DNA of 64,000 nt, taken from positions 1-64,000 of the forward strand of contig JAJDTL010000021.1 in NCBI GenBank assembly GCA_022827195.1, in the 5' to 3' direction. A program made the position numbers and the translations under genes. The notes below the pieces were generated by a model. It had not been told where the DNA came from. It did no database searches and was given only the letters and a program-made list of their open reading frames with translations. Shown here in pieces: positions 28,765 through 37,448 of the stretch (its first letter is position 1; each line of letters begins with the position of its first letter). The DNA comes from Caldilineaceae bacterium (lineage in GTDB: Bacteria > Chloroflexota > Anaerolineae > Caldilineales > Caldilineaceae).

Positions 28765-29373
28765 CTACTGCGGGCCGAAGTCCAAAGGGCAGCGGGCCAA
28801 AGTGGAGTACTGCGGTCCACCTCCACCCAGAACACTGCGAATGTAGTAGAGGTCGCGCACGCCCCAGCGGTATTCCGTCTGGGGCGTTTCGTCTGCGGCC
28901 GCCCTACGCAACTGCTCCGACGCTGCGCGGAGCGCTGGACGCGGCGCGTTGCGCATGGCACGCGCCAGCGTGACATGGGGCGAAAAGGGCTGTCTGCCGG
29001 CATCAAAGCCCAGACTACAGGCGAAGGATTCAACGTCGGCCTGCAGGGCGCGCAAGGCGGCTGCGTCGCCGTCGATCCCAACCCACAGAACGCGCAAATT
29101 ATTCCACGAGCGAAAGCATCCCAGCCGGGAAAGCGAGAGCGTGAACGGCTGGTGGGCGGCGGCGAGCCCTGCCAGCCCGTCCTGAATGTGCCGGCGTTGC
29201 TGGGCTTGTGTTTCGCCCAGAAATTGCAGTGTCAGATGTAGATTACCGATGTTTGTCCAACGCAGGACGGGCGGGAGATTGTACCTTTCCAAAAGTTCGC
29301 GCAGGCGCTTCTGTTCGGTTCGTAACCCCTGCTTTACGTTGGGTGGAATCTCAATTGCGATGAAAGTGCGCAT
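28765..29373 (-). CDS. thpR: RNA 2',3'-cyclic phosphodiesterase (2'-5' RNA ligase family)
   Basis: A 202-residue 2H phosphoesterase. The two catalytic H-x-T motifs are present: LHLTLQFLG near residue 48 and HVTLARAM near 130. The family opens 2',3'-cyclic phosphates in RNA and was first named for 2'-5' ligation. Length and FIAIEIPPNVKQGL start are typical. It converges on the Amt gene with a 2-base gap and lies downstream of the SCO1 gene. Confidence 0.9.
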   Translation of the reverse strand: MRTFIAIEIPPNVKQGLRTEQKRLRELLERYNLPPVLRWTNIGNLHLTLQFLGETQAQQRRHIQDGLAGLAAAHQPFTLSLSRLGCFRSWNNLRVLWVGIDGDAAALRALQADVESFACSLGFDAGRQPFSPHVTLARAMRNAPRPALRAASEQLRRAAADETPQTEYRWGVRDLYYIRSVLGGGGPQYSTLARCPLDFGPQ

Positions 29374-29417
29374 GGACTGCTCGTTGGTCCGAAGGCCGGC
29401 AAGGCGGCCTGGAAAAC

Positions 29418-30098
29418 TTAGCGCAACAAGGCCTTCAGATCGTCGGTAAGCTCCTCCGCGGTCACCTCGGCACTGAAGAGTCCCAGCCAGTTGCCCTTAC
29501 GGTCGATGAGGAATACGCGGGAGGTGTGGTCAAGCAGATAGTAGTCATCGGACAGGCTGCTGCCTTCCGGGGGTTCTACGAAGAGGCCGTAGGCCGGTCT
29601 GAGTGCGTCCAAGGCTGTTTCGGGGAGGTGCACGCCGTAAAACTGGGGGTGAAAGGCCTTGACGTAAGGCTCGATGCGGGCAAGATTGTCGCGCTGGGGG
29701 TCGATCGTGACGAAGACGAGCTGCAAGCCGGCGGCGAGGGCGGGCGCATCCCTGGCTAAGGCGCGTTTGGCCTCGGCCAGTTCCATCATTGTCATTGGGC
29801 AAACATCAGGACAGAAGGTGTAACCGAAGAACAGCAGGACAGGGCCGCCCTTGAGTTGGGCGAGCTCGAAGGGCGTGCCGTCGTAGTTCCGGCCGCGAAT
29901 CTCCGGGGCGGGTTCCGCGTCCTCGAAGACCGTAGCGGTGAATTGATGCTGGCGACAGGCCGAAGTGGTCAGCAGCAGGACGGCCAGGAACGCGCCCAGC
30001 TTCAGTCGAATCCGGGGCGAAACCGGAAAAACGGAGCGTTTCAGCGTCGCTGTTTTGGGCCGGTCAATGACGATTCTGGCGGTCGTCCGACGCTGCAT
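29418..30098 (-). CDS. SCO1/SenC-family copper chaperone lipoprotein
   Basis: A 226-residue thioredoxin-fold protein that delivers copper to the CuA site of cytochrome oxidase. The metal ligands are present: CPDVC (C-x3-C) and the later His in LLDHTSRVFLID. The N-terminus has a signal peptide with lipobox TTSAC near residue 47, so it is anchored to the outer face of the membrane. It pairs functionally with the CtaG gene at 12098-13012. It lies upstream of thpR in the same direction; the intergenic region to glyA contains a perfect 12-base palindrome. Confidence 0.9.
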   Translation of the reverse strand: MQRRTTARIVIDRPKTATLKRSVFPVSPRIRLKLGAFLAVLLLTTSACRQHQFTATVFEDAEPAPEIRGRNYDGTPFELAQLKGGPVLLFFGYTFCPDVCPMTMMELAEAKRALARDAPALAAGLQLVFVTIDPQRDNLARIEPYVKAFHPQFYGVHLPETALDALRPAYGLFVEPPEGSSLSDDYYLLDHTSRVFLIDRKGNWLGLFSAEVTAEELTDDLKALLR

Positions 30099-30136
30099 TG
30101 CTGAGTCCTCACGATATAGACCAGGGCGAGTTCGGG

Positions 30137-30148
30137 CAGTTCGAACTG
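30137..30148. promoter_or_regulatory. Perfect palindrome, possible operator (divergent SCO1/glyA region)
   Basis: CAGTTCGAACTG is perfectly palindromic and overlaps a second dyad, CGAACTGTTCG (30142-30152). It lies about 40-55 bases upstream of the SCO1 start. A repressor-binding role is only suggested by symmetry and position. Confidence 0.25.
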
Positions 30149-30280
30149 TTCGGTCGCTCTGCGCTCAGTCCAGTGGGCGCCATTCTATCATAGACTGTTT
30201 TGGCTATGACAGTAGGGGAAAGGCATCCTGGTTTTGCGTATGGAATGGCAGTAACTGGATTTCCGAATATCTCGAGAAAA

Positions 30281-30309
30281 TTGACGTAAGCCCTTGCGCG
30301 TGCTAATGT
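30281..30309 (+). promoter_or_regulatory. Promoter of glyA
   Basis: TTGACG (30281-30286), a 17-base spacer and TAATGT (30304-30309), preceded by TGC as an extended -10, form a strong promoter. The predicted transcript begins near 30316, about 60 bases before the ATG. Confidence 0.65.
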
Positions 30310-30320
30310 AGATTTTTGGC

Positions 30321-30375
30321 GCGGCCGGCAATGCAGCCGGTCGCGAACTGCATGGAGGGACTGAGGAGAGTGCAG
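30321..30375 (+). promoter_or_regulatory. Two hairpins in the glyA 5' leader
   Basis: Hairpin 1 pairs GCGGCCGGC (30321-30329) with GCCGGTCGC (30336-30344), 9 pairs with one G-T, loop AATGCA, right at the predicted transcript 5' end. Hairpin 2 pairs CTGCA (30348-30352) with TGCAG (30371-30375) and presents the ribosome-binding site GAGGAG (30363-30368) in its loop. This may stabilise or tune translation of glyA. Confidence 0.4.
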
Positions 30376-30377
30376 CG

Positions 30378-31694
30378 ATGAGCGAGATTTCGAAGGTGGT
30401 CCAGGAGGTAGACAGCCGACTGGCGGCCTGGACAGAGCAGCCGGACCCGAGGGGAGTTTTGCGGGAGAGCGATCCTGAAATATACGAGGCGATTGAGCTG
30501 GAGCGGCAGCGACAGACGAATGGAATCGAACTGATTGCCAGCGAGAATTACGTGTTTCCGGAGGTGCTGGCCGCGGCGGGGAGCGTCCTGACGAACAAGT
30601 ACGCGGAAGGCTATCCGGGGCGGCGCTACTACGGCGGCTGTCAGTACGTGGACATAGCGGAGAGAATTGCGATCGAGAGGGCAGAGGCACTGTTCGGCGC
30701 GGCATGTGCCAATGTGCAGCCGCATTCGGGGGCGCAGGCGAATGCGGCAGTCTACATGGCGCTTCTGAAGCCTGGGGACACCGTTCTGGCGATGAAACTG
30801 GACCACGGCGGGCACTTGAGTCACGGCTTTCACCTGAACAGCTCGGGGCACTACTATAACTTCGTCCACTACGGACTCAGTCCTGAGACGGAGCAGATCG
30901 ACTACGGAACGATTCAAAGGATGGCTACGGAGCACCGGCCAAAGTTGCTGTTGGTGGGGGCAAGCGCGTATCCGCGCCATTTCGACTATCCATTGCTGCG
31001 CGAGATTGCGGACGAGACCGGCTGTTTGCTGATGATGGACATGGCGCACGTAGCCGGGTTGGTTGCGACGGGGCTGCACCCGGACCCAGTGCCCTACTGC
31101 GACGTTGTTACAACCACGACGCACAAGACATTGCGCGGCCCGCGCGGGGGCCTCATCCTGTGCAAAGAAGAACTCGCGAGGGCGATCAATCGGGCGGTCT
31201 TCCCCGGCACGCAGGGGGGGCCGCTGATGCACATCATTGCGGCAAAGGCGGTAGGATTCAGGCTGGCGATGGAGGCTTCCTTCAAGAGTTATCAGCAGCA
31301 GGTGCTGGACAATGCCCGGGTTTTGAGCGAGACGCTGCTGCGCGAGGGGCTGCGCATCGTATCGGGCGGGACAGACAACCATCTGCTGTTGGTCGATCTG
31401 GACAGCCTGGGCGCGGAAGAGATCAACGGCAAGGTCGTGGAGTCGGCGCTTGACGACGCGGCGATCCATTGCAACAAGAATATGATTCCCTTCGATCGGC
31501 GCAAGGCCATGGTGACGAGCGGCATCCGGCTGGGGACGCCTGCTGCCACGACGCGAGGAATGAAGGAGCCGGAATTCGAACGGATCGGACGTTGGATTGC
31601 AGCGATAGCGAAGGAACCCGGCAATACCGGGCTGCAGGAGAAGGTAAGGAGCGAGGTACTGACGATGGTGCAGTCGTTTCCAACGCCGGCGTAG
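30378..31694 (+). CDS. glyA: Serine hydroxymethyltransferase
   Basis: GlyA converts serine and THF to glycine and 5,10-methylene-THF, feeding one-carbon metabolism. The 438-residue PLP enzyme shows the N-terminal [14 protein letters not shown] and [14 protein letters not shown] blocks, and the cofactor lysine K250 in [14 protein letters not shown]. Methylene-THF also serves TrmFO, encoded at 20563-21906. A strong promoter and a structured short leader lie upstream. radA follows after 21 bases and is probably co-transcribed. Confidence 0.97.
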   Translation: MSEISKVVQEVDSRLAAWTEQPDPRGVLRESDPEIYEAIELERQRQTNGIELIASENYVFPEVLAAAGSVLTNKYAEGYPGRRYYGGCQYVDIAERIAIERAEALFGAACANVQPHSGAQANAAVYMALLKPGDTVLAMKLDHGGHLSHGFHLNSSGHYYNFVHYGLSPETEQIDYGTIQRMATEHRPKLLLVGASAYPRHFDYPLLREIADETGCLLMMDMAHVAGLVATGLHPDPVPYCDVVTTTTHKTLRGPRGGLILCKEELARAINRAVFPGTQGGPLMHIIAAKAVGFRLAMEASFKSYQQQVLDNARVLSETLLREGLRIVSGGTDNHLLLVDLDSLGAEEINGKVVESALDDAAIHCNKNMIPFDRRKAMVTSGIRLGTPAATTRGMKEPEFERIGRWIAAIAKEPGNTGLQEKVRSEVLTMVQSFPTPA

Positions 31695-31715
31695 TGCAGC
31701 CAGGGGAAGGCGTGC

Positions 31716-33146
31716 ATGGCGAGCAGGGCCAAGACGCAGTACATATGCAGCGAGTGCGGCGGCGCGCAGATGAAATGGATGGGCAGGTGCCCGGAGTGCG
31801 GCGACTGGAACACGCTGGAGGAAAGGCGGGTCCAGGAGGGCGGGCCGGGGTTGCGACATAGCGGCGTCGCTTCTTTGGAAGCACCGACCCCTCTGTCCTT
31901 GCCGGAGATTCCCGACGAGCCTTCGCGCCGTGTCGTTCTTGCCGACCCTGAGCTGAACCGAGTCCTGGGGGGCGGAATCGTGCCCGGCGCGGGGATTCTG
32001 GTCGGCGGAGACCCGGGGATCGGCAAGAGCACGCTGCTGATCCAGACGGCGGCAGAAGTGGCGAGCCGGGTCGGCCGGGTCCTTTACGTGAGCGCGGAGG
32101 AGAGCGCATTTCAGATCGGGCAAAGGGCGACGAGGCTGGGGCTGAAGGAGGAGAGGCTGCTCGTACTGGCCGACACGATTCTGGAGCAGATCCTGGAGCA
32201 GGTCGAAAGGATAAGGCCGTCACTGGTGATCGTCGATTCAATCCAGGCGATCCACAGCAGTGCCGGCGGGGGGGCGGCGGGAACGGTTTCGCAGGTGCGG
32301 GACTGCGCCGCGCTGCTGCTGCGGCAGGCCCGGCAGCTCAACATTCCGCTGTTTCTCGTGGGCCATGTGACCAAAGAAGGGTCTATTGCCGGGCCGCGCG
32401 TGCTGGAACACATGGTTGACGCGGTACTGCAGTTGGAGGGCGAGCGCTTCCACGCATACCGGCTGTTGCGGTCGGTCAAGAACCGGTTTGGCAGCACGAA
32501 TGAGGTGGGCGTTTTCGAGATGACGGAGCGGGGCATGGCCCCAGTTGTGAACCCATCGGAGCTGTTCTTGGCGGAGCGTCTCCCGAACGCTGCCGGCAGC
32601 GCGATCGCGGTGCCGTTGGAGGGCAGCCGGCCGCTGCTGGTCGAAGTGCAGGCGCTTGCCAGCGCGACTCCGTTCAGCCAGCCGCGGCGAACGGGCAACG
32701 GCGTCGATTTCAACAGGCTCTTGCTGGTGACTGCAGTATTGAGCAAGCGCCTGAATCTTTCGCTGGGCGCGCAGGACATCTTTGTCAATGTAATCGGCGG
32801 TATGCGGGTGGGCGAGCCGGCCGTGGACCTGGCGATTGCCGCCGCGATCGCCAGCAGCTATCGCAACGTGCCGATCGCGGCAGAGGTGGTGCTGCTGGGG
32901 GAGGTAAGTCTGAGCGGCGAATTGCGAAGCGTCAGTCAGCTATCGCAGCGGCTGCGCGAGGCGGCCAAACTTGGCTTTAAGCGCGCGGTCGTGCCCCGTC
33001 ATGCGCTGAGGCGCGAGCGAGAACGCGCGGCCGGCGGCGAGGAATCGGCCGACGGGAGGAACGGTGTGCCTGAACTGCCCGACGAAATCGAGGCTGTTGG
33101 CGCGCGAACATTGGTTGAAGCGTTGGATGCTGCACTGGTGACCTGA
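31716..33146 (+). CDS. radA: DNA repair protein RadA
   Basis: RadA (Sms) is a RecA-like ATPase that drives branch migration in recombination. The 476-residue protein has an N-terminal zinc finger with two C-x2-C pairs (CSEC and CPEC, residues 11-28), Walker A GDPGIGKST (98-106), the RadA-specific KNRFGS motif (about residue 252) and a C-terminal Lon-protease-like domain. The stretch ARRE-like region near the end is extra and charged. A GGGGAAGG site precedes ATG 31716. It follows glyA and precedes an O-methyltransferase gene. Confidence 0.96.
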   Translation: MASRAKTQYICSECGGAQMKWMGRCPECGDWNTLEERRVQEGGPGLRHSGVASLEAPTPLSLPEIPDEPSRRVVLADPELNRVLGGGIVPGAGILVGGDPGIGKSTLLIQTAAEVASRVGRVLYVSAEESAFQIGQRATRLGLKEERLLVLADTILEQILEQVERIRPSLVIVDSIQAIHSSAGGGAAGTVSQVRDCAALLLRQARQLNIPLFLVGHVTKEGSIAGPRVLEHMVDAVLQLEGERFHAYRLLRSVKNRFGSTNEVGVFEMTERGMAPVVNPSELFLAERLPNAAGSAIAVPLEGSRPLLVEVQALASATPFSQPRRTGNGVDFNRLLLVTAVLSKRLNLSLGAQDIFVNVIGGMRVGEPAVDLAIAAAIASSYRNVPIAAEVVLLGEVSLSGELRSVSQLSQRLREAAKLGFKRAVVPRHALRRERERAAGGEESADGRNGVPELPDEIEAVGARTLVEALDAALVT

Positions 33147-33170
33147 AAGTGAGATTCCCGGAGACAACTG

Positions 33171-33821
33171 ATGTCGAAATTGACAGAGATCGGTCCCTAT
33201 CAGCAGTTAATACGCGATCATTTCCATTGCGACGATGATGACCTGGCGCGCCTGCAGGAGGAAGCGGACACGGCCGGGCTGCCCAACATGAGCATTGGCC
33301 CGGAGCAAGGCAAGTTTCTGCAAGTCCTGGTGCATTTGACGGGCGCGCGCAAGGTGTTGGAGATCGGGGTGTTGGGGGGGTACAGCGGGGCATGGATTGC
33401 ACGCGCCTTACCTCCCGACGGCAAGCTGATCGGCCTGGAGCTGGAACAGAAACACGCCGACTTTGCCCGTGAGCAGTGGCGCAAGATGGGGCTGGCGGAC
33501 AAGACTGAGGTGCGTGTAGGGCAGGCGCTGGAAAGTTTGCCTGAGCTGGCTGATGAGGCCCCCTTCGACCTCATATTCATCGACGCGGACAAGGGCAACT
33601 ATCCCGATTATCTGGACTATGCGCTGCGCTACAGCCGGTCGGGGACCGTTATCCTGGGAGACAACGTACGCATGTGGGGAAGCCTGATGGACCCCGAGAA
33701 GCAGGACTGGGACTGGGTGCAGGGGATGCGGCGGTTTGTGCGGGAATTGGGACGGGATGAGCGGCTGGTCAGCACGGTCGTTCCGTACGAGGATGGGCTG
33801 GCGATGGCGGTTGTGAAGTAG
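33171..33821 (+). CDS. SAM-dependent O-methyltransferase (CCoAOMT-like)
   Basis: A 216-residue class I methyltransferase of the caffeoyl-CoA O-methyltransferase-like family (Methyltransf_3). It has the SAM-binding motif VLEIGVLGGYSGAWIARAL and the metal-binding acidic motif FDLIFIDADKGNYPDYLD, followed by GTVILGDNVRMWG. The substrate is not known; members methylate catechol-type hydroxyls or tRNA (TrmR). It starts 24 bases after radA and is probably in the glyA-radA unit. It converges on the HIT gene. Confidence 0.88.
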   Translation: MSKLTEIGPYQQLIRDHFHCDDDDLARLQEEADTAGLPNMSIGPEQGKFLQVLVHLTGARKVLEIGVLGGYSGAWIARALPPDGKLIGLELEQKHADFAREQWRKMGLADKTEVRVGQALESLPELADEAPFDLIFIDADKGNYPDYLDYALRYSRSGTVILGDNVRMWGSLMDPEKQDWDWVQGMRRFVRELGRDERLVSTVVPYEDGLAMAVVK

Positions 33822-33877
33822 GAAGGAAAGGCGGGACCACCGGCAACAGGCTTGGGCCGGCAGCCCGCTCATTCAGC

Positions 33878-34228
33878 TCAACGGGCCAGGAGGGGTCCGA
33901 GGGGACGCCCGCCCAGCAGGTGAAAGTGAGTATGGAGGACTTCTTGGCCGCCGTGGGCGCCGATATTGGTAACGAAGCGCCAGCCATCTGAGGCAACCCC
34001 TTCCTGCGCGGCCAGCTGGCCGGCCACCTGCGCAATGCGTCCCATCAGTTCCCCCTGTTCGTCGCCCATCTCGCCGAAGTCATTGAAGTGCCGGTTGGGA
34101 ACGAGCAGCAGGTGAACCGGGGCTTGGGGCGAGATGTCGCGAAATGCGGTTACGAGCTCGTCCTGGTACAGCTGGTCCGAGGGGATCTCGCCGGCCACGA
34201 TTTTGCAAAAGATACAATCTTCGCTCAT
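33878..34228 (-). CDS. HIT-family (HINT-like) nucleotide hydrolase
   Basis: A 116-residue histidine-triad protein. The active-site motif HTHFHLLGG near the C-terminus is the H-x-H-x-H triad, and CIFCKIVAGEIPSDQLYQDE is the usual N-terminus with a zinc-site cysteine pair. HINT proteins hydrolyse AMP-lysine and other phosphoramidates, and often free AMP-amino acids. It follows a gene for a thiamine-binding-like protein and leuS in the same direction. Confidence 0.92.
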   Translation of the reverse strand: MSEDCIFCKIVAGEIPSDQLYQDELVTAFRDISPQAPVHLLLVPNRHFNDFGEMGDEQGELMGRIAQVAGQLAAQEGVASDGWRFVTNIGAHGGQEVLHTHFHLLGGRPLGPLLAR

Positions 34229-34254
34229 CAGTCCCTTTCCTTGGGCCTTCGCCC

Positions 34255-34590
34255 TTAGCTACGTCCGGTTGTCGAGGCGGGCGGCGGCTCCCCTTGCAGC
34301 TTACTGTTTACACTGTCGATCTTGTCCTGCATGGTCTGGTCGCGGTCGCAGCGCGTGCCGACTTTCAGACTGGTGGATATGCGCGGCGCGCCCATCCGAT
34401 GCACGACCTCGTGGCAGCGTTTGACGGCGGCGAAGACCTCGTCCCACTCACCCTCAATGTTTGTGCCGTAGGCGTGCATCTGATGGCGCAGACCGGCCTC
34501 GTCGAGGATGCGCTCGCAGGCGGCGACGTATTTCGAGACTGAAACACCCACGCCGATGGGAACGACGCAGAGATCGACGATTACTTTCAT
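34255..34590 (-). CDS. MTH1187/YqgV-type thiamine-binding protein
   Basis: A 111-residue cytoplasmic protein of the DUF77 family, several members of which bind thiamine or hydroxymethylpyrimidine. The family start is recognisable (MKVIVDLCVVPIGVGVSVSKYVAAC), as is the AYGTNIEGEWDEVF segment. ATG 34590 is the family-typical start; the open frame continues upstream inside leuS, but the extra part is non-homologous. It lies 29 bases after leuS and 26 bases before the HIT gene, so leuS, this gene and HIT form one operon. Confidence 0.8.
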   Translation of the reverse strand: MKVIVDLCVVPIGVGVSVSKYVAACERILDEAGLRHQMHAYGTNIEGEWDEVFAAVKRCHEVVHRMGAPRISTSLKVGTRCDRDQTMQDKIDSVNSKLQGEPPPASTTGRS

Positions 34591-34619
34591 TGGTTTACCC
34601 GTTGGCGGCGGGAGGCTCG

Positions 34620-37166
34620 CTATCCAATCACTATGTTGACCAGTTTGTCGGGAACGACGACGATCTTGCGCACCTGTTTGCCGTTCATCCAGCGCTTGAC
34701 GTTGTTGGAAGCCAGTGCCAGCTCTTCCAGTCTGTCTTCGGCGGTATTGGGTGCGACGCTCAGCTTGTCGCGCACACGACCGTTGACCTGTACGACGACG
34801 GTAATCTCGTCTTCCCTGGCCTTTTCCGGGTCGGCCTGGGGCCATTCCTGCAAGTGAACGCTCCCGGCCTCGCTGCCGTTGCTGCCACGCTCCAAGCGCT
34901 GCCACAGCTCCTCGCTGACATGGGGGAAGATCGGCGCCATCATCAGGAGCAGGTTTCGAATCGAATCATGCCAGATACCGGCCGCCGCGGTGCCGGTTTC
35001 AGCCGCGCCGAGGTTCGGCTTGACGCTGATCAGGTGGTTGTTGAACTCCATCAGGGCGGCGATGGCGGTGTTGAAGCGGAAGCCGGCCATGTCTTCGCTG
35101 ACTTTCGTGATCGTCTGGTGCAGCTTGCGCTCGAGTCCGCGGGCTTCGTCATTAGCGGGGGCGCCGCCGGCTGATGCGGCGTGCGGTTCATCGTTGACGA
35201 CGCTCCAGACACGGTAGAGGAAGCGGCTCACGCCTTCGATGGCGCTTGGGTCCCAGGGGCCGCCGTGCTCCCACGGTCCGATGAACATGAGATAGCCGCG
35301 CACCGTGTCGGCACCGTACCTGTCGACGTATTCGTCGGGATTGACGACGTTTCCGCGGCTCTTGGACATGCGTTCACCGTCGGGCCCGAGGATGATGCCC
35401 TGGTTGAACAGGCGGATCATCGGCTCGTCGAAATCGACGACGTCCATGTCGCGCAGGGCCTTGGTGAAGAAGCGCGTGTAGAGCAGGTGCATGGTGGCGT
35501 GCTCGATGCCGCCCGTATACTGGTCGACCGGCAGCCAGTATTGGCCGCGTGCGCTGTCCCAGGGCGTATCATCCACGGCCAGCGGTTCGCCGGCCTTGTG
35601 ATATGGATCGACGTAGGCGTATTGGTACCAGCTCGAACACATGAATGTGTCCATGGTGTCGGTCTCGCGCTCGGCGTCGCCGCGGCAGCTGGGGCACTTG
35701 ACGTAGCGGAAGGCCTCGTGATAGTTGAGCGGGCTTTCGCCGGTGGGCTTGAACTGGGCGTCGTCCGGCAGACGCACGGGCAGGTCGGCGTAGGGGACGG
35801 GCACGGTGCCGCAGTTGTCGCAGTGGATCATGGGGATCGGGGTGCCCCACATGCGCTGGCGGCTGATCAGCCAGTCGCGCAGGCGGAAGTTGACGGCGCC
35901 TTCGCCCTTTTCATTCTGCTCCAGCCAGGCGATGGCGGCTTTAACGCTTTCGCCCTCCTCTTTGCCCACGTTCGTTCCATTGATTGGACCCGAATTTATG
36001 ACTGTTCCAGGCCCGGGCCAGGCGGATTCGAGGTCGCCGGCGGTGCGGACATGGCCGGCCTCGCTGTCGGCCGGCGGCTGAACGACGAGTTGGATCGGCA
36101 GGTCGTGTGCCTTGGCAAACTCGAAGTCGCGCTCGTCGTGGCCCGGCACGGCCATGATGGCGCCTGTGCCGTACCCCATCAGGACGTAGTCGGCGATCCA
36201 GACCGGAATCCGCTCATTGTTGACGGGGTTGATTGCGTAGCCGCCGGTGAAGACGCCGGTCTTCTCCTTGTCTTCAGCGGTGCGTGCGATTTCATCGAGC
36301 CGGCTGGCCTGGTCGACGCATTGTGCGACCGCGTCGCGCTGATCGTCGGTCGTGATTTCGTCGACCAGCGGATGTTCGGGAGCCAGCACCATGAAGGTGG
36401 CGCCCCAGAGCGTGTCGGGCCGGGTCGTGAAAATCTCGATCGGCGCGCCGGTCTCGGTTGTGAAAGTGACCTGGGCACCCTCGCTGCGGCCGATCCAGTT
36501 TGTCTGCATCACTTTGACCGGCTCGGGCCAGTCGATATTTTCGAGGTCGGCCAGCAGCTCCTCGCTGTAGTTGGTGATGCGGAACTTCCACTGGTTCAGG
36601 TCCTTCTTTATTACAGGCGTGTCGCAGCGTTCGCAGTGCCGGTCTTCGCCCCAGACCTGCTCGCGCGCCAGGGTCGTATTGCAACTGGGGCACCAGTCGA
36701 CGGGTGCAAACTCCCTGTAGGCCAGGCCCTTTTCGTAGAGCCGGAGGAAGAACCACTGGGACCACTTGTAGTATTCCGGGTCGCAGCTGATGGCCTCGCG
36801 GTCCCAGGCCCACATGGCGCCCATGCGCCGAAGCTGACCCTGCATGCGCTCGACGTTCTGGTAGGTCCATTCCTGCGGGTGCACGTTGCTCTTGATAGCG
36901 GCGTTTTCCGCGGGCAGGCCGAAGGCATCAAAGCCGATAGGGAAGAATACGTTGAAGCCGCTCATCCGGCGGAAGCGGGCGGCAGCATCGCTCGGGGTCA
37001 TTGCATACCAGTGGCCGGTATGGAGGTCGCCAGAGGTATAGGGCAGCATAGTCAGGGCGTACCATTTCTGCCTGTCCGGGTCTTCAACGGTATCGTACAG
37101 CCCCTGCTCTTCCCAGGATTTTTGCCACCTGGCTTCGATTTCTTTGTGGATATATCTGTCAGACAT
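34620..37166 (-). CDS. leuS: Leucyl-tRNA synthetase
   Basis: LeuRS attaches leucine to tRNA-Leu. The 848-residue class Ia enzyme shows the HIGH-type motif HTGHW at residues 49-53 and the KMSKS-type motif RMSKS at 599-603. The CP1 editing domain (FMVLAPEHPLVDEI ... GTGAIMAVPGHDERD) lies between them, and the anticodon-binding and C-terminal domains follow. ATG 37166 with AGGAG 9 bases upstream is the start; the open frame runs further into the leader but is not used. A long leader with a leucine-containing leader peptide and alternative hairpins precedes it (37236-37439). Confidence 0.97.
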   Translation of the reverse strand: MSDRYIHKEIEARWQKSWEEQGLYDTVEDPDRQKWYALTMLPYTSGDLHTGHWYAMTPSDAAARFRRMSGFNVFFPIGFDAFGLPAENAAIKSNVHPQEWTYQNVERMQGQLRRMGAMWAWDREAISCDPEYYKWSQWFFLRLYEKGLAYREFAPVDWCPSCNTTLAREQVWGEDRHCERCDTPVIKKDLNQWKFRITNYSEELLADLENIDWPEPVKVMQTNWIGRSEGAQVTFTTETGAPIEIFTTRPDTLWGATFMVLAPEHPLVDEITTDDQRDAVAQCVDQASRLDEIARTAEDKEKTGVFTGGYAINPVNNERIPVWIADYVLMGYGTGAIMAVPGHDERDFEFAKAHDLPIQLVVQPPADSEAGHVRTAGDLESAWPGPGTVINSGPINGTNVGKEEGESVKAAIAWLEQNEKGEGAVNFRLRDWLISRQRMWGTPIPMIHCDNCGTVPVPYADLPVRLPDDAQFKPTGESPLNYHEAFRYVKCPSCRGDAERETDTMDTFMCSSWYQYAYVDPYHKAGEPLAVDDTPWDSARGQYWLPVDQYTGGIEHATMHLLYTRFFTKALRDMDVVDFDEPMIRLFNQGIILGPDGERMSKSRGNVVNPDEYVDRYGADTVRGYLMFIGPWEHGGPWDPSAIEGVSRFLYRVWSVVNDEPHAASAGGAPANDEARGLERKLHQTITKVSEDMAGFRFNTAIAALMEFNNHLISVKPNLGAAETGTAAAGIWHDSIRNLLLMMAPIFPHVSEELWQRLERGSNGSEAGSVHLQEWPQADPEKAREDEITVVVQVNGRVRDKLSVAPNTAEDRLEELALASNNVKRWMNGKQVRKIVVVPDKLVNIVIG

Positions 37167-37235
37167 GGTGCAAATCTCCTGTGACGGAGGATCTACTGTT
37201 ATAGGCTTCATGTAGGCCGATGGTGTTGGGAACAG

Positions 37236-37283
37236 AAAAACGCGACACGTGGCACCGAAGTCCGCGCCGGTGCGGACCGCGTT
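37236..37283 (-). terminator. Attenuator-like terminator hairpin in the leuS leader
   Basis: On the minus strand AACGCG (37283-37278) pairs with CGCGTT (37244-37239), and inside it GCACCG (37273-37268) pairs with CGGTGC (37257-37252). TTTTT (37240-37236) follows, overlapping the base of the stem. The two short internal loops make it imperfect. It lies ~70 bases before leuS. A competing pairing with the region just after the leader-peptide stop would open it. Confidence 0.45.
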
Positions 37284-37342
37284 CCACATCTCACGTTTTC
37301 GTTTGCGCCCGCTTTGGCTCGGGGACTGCTTTGGGCTGTACC

Positions 37343-37351
37343 CCGGCGCGG
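37343..37351 (-). promoter_or_regulatory. Antiterminator element complementary to the leuS terminator core
   Basis: On the minus strand CCGCGCCGG lies directly after the leader-peptide stop codon. It is a perfect 9-base complement to CCGGCGCGG at 37270-37262 in the terminator loop and stem. Pairing would break the GCACCG/CGGTGC stem. A ribosome at the stop codon would cover this element; one stalled at the CTC codons would leave it free. Confidence 0.4.
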
Positions 37352-37352
37352 G

Positions 37353-37439
37353 CTATCTAAGCGCGAGGAGACCGCCGACAGAGATGCCGCCGGTGGCAAA
37401 GTAAATCGTGGTACGTATGTGCCTCACGCTGTTTTTCAT
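37353..37439 (-). CDS. Putative leucine-rich leader peptide of leuS
   Basis: A 28-codon ORF in the leuS leader, starting at ATG 37439, 9 bases after the end of the -10 box, so its message would be leaderless or nearly so. Its last sense codons are CTC CTC GCG CTT AGA, that is Leu-Leu-Ala-Leu-Arg, just before the TAG. Immediately downstream are sequences (37343-37351) exactly complementary to the terminator core (37262-37270). This arrangement is the hallmark of leader-peptide attenuation. It could instead be a tiny hydrophobic membrane peptide; conservation in relatives would decide. Confidence 0.45.
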   Translation of the reverse strand: MKNSVRHIRTTIYFATGGISVGGLLALR

Positions 37440-37448
37440 AACGGGGGG

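Noticed and set aside
30137..30152. SOS (LexA) box
   Set aside because: Symmetry and CGAAC/GTTCG half-sites are suggestive, but the half-site spacing (one base) differs from the Gram-positive CGAAC-N4-GTTCG box, and a copper chaperone or glyA is not an expected SOS gene.
30303..32123. 606-codon minus-strand frame opposite glyA and radA
   Set aside because: Antisense shadow; both plus-strand genes have all family motifs.
35181..37184. 667-codon plus-strand frame opposite leuS
   Set aside because: Antisense shadow of a complete LeuRS gene.
37236..37442. T-box riboswitch upstream of leuS
   Set aside because: A TGGAACGCGG segment (37288-37279 on the minus strand) resembles the T-box, but one C is missing, the UGGN bases do not suit tRNA-Leu with A at the discriminator, and no stem I or AGTA loop motif was found.
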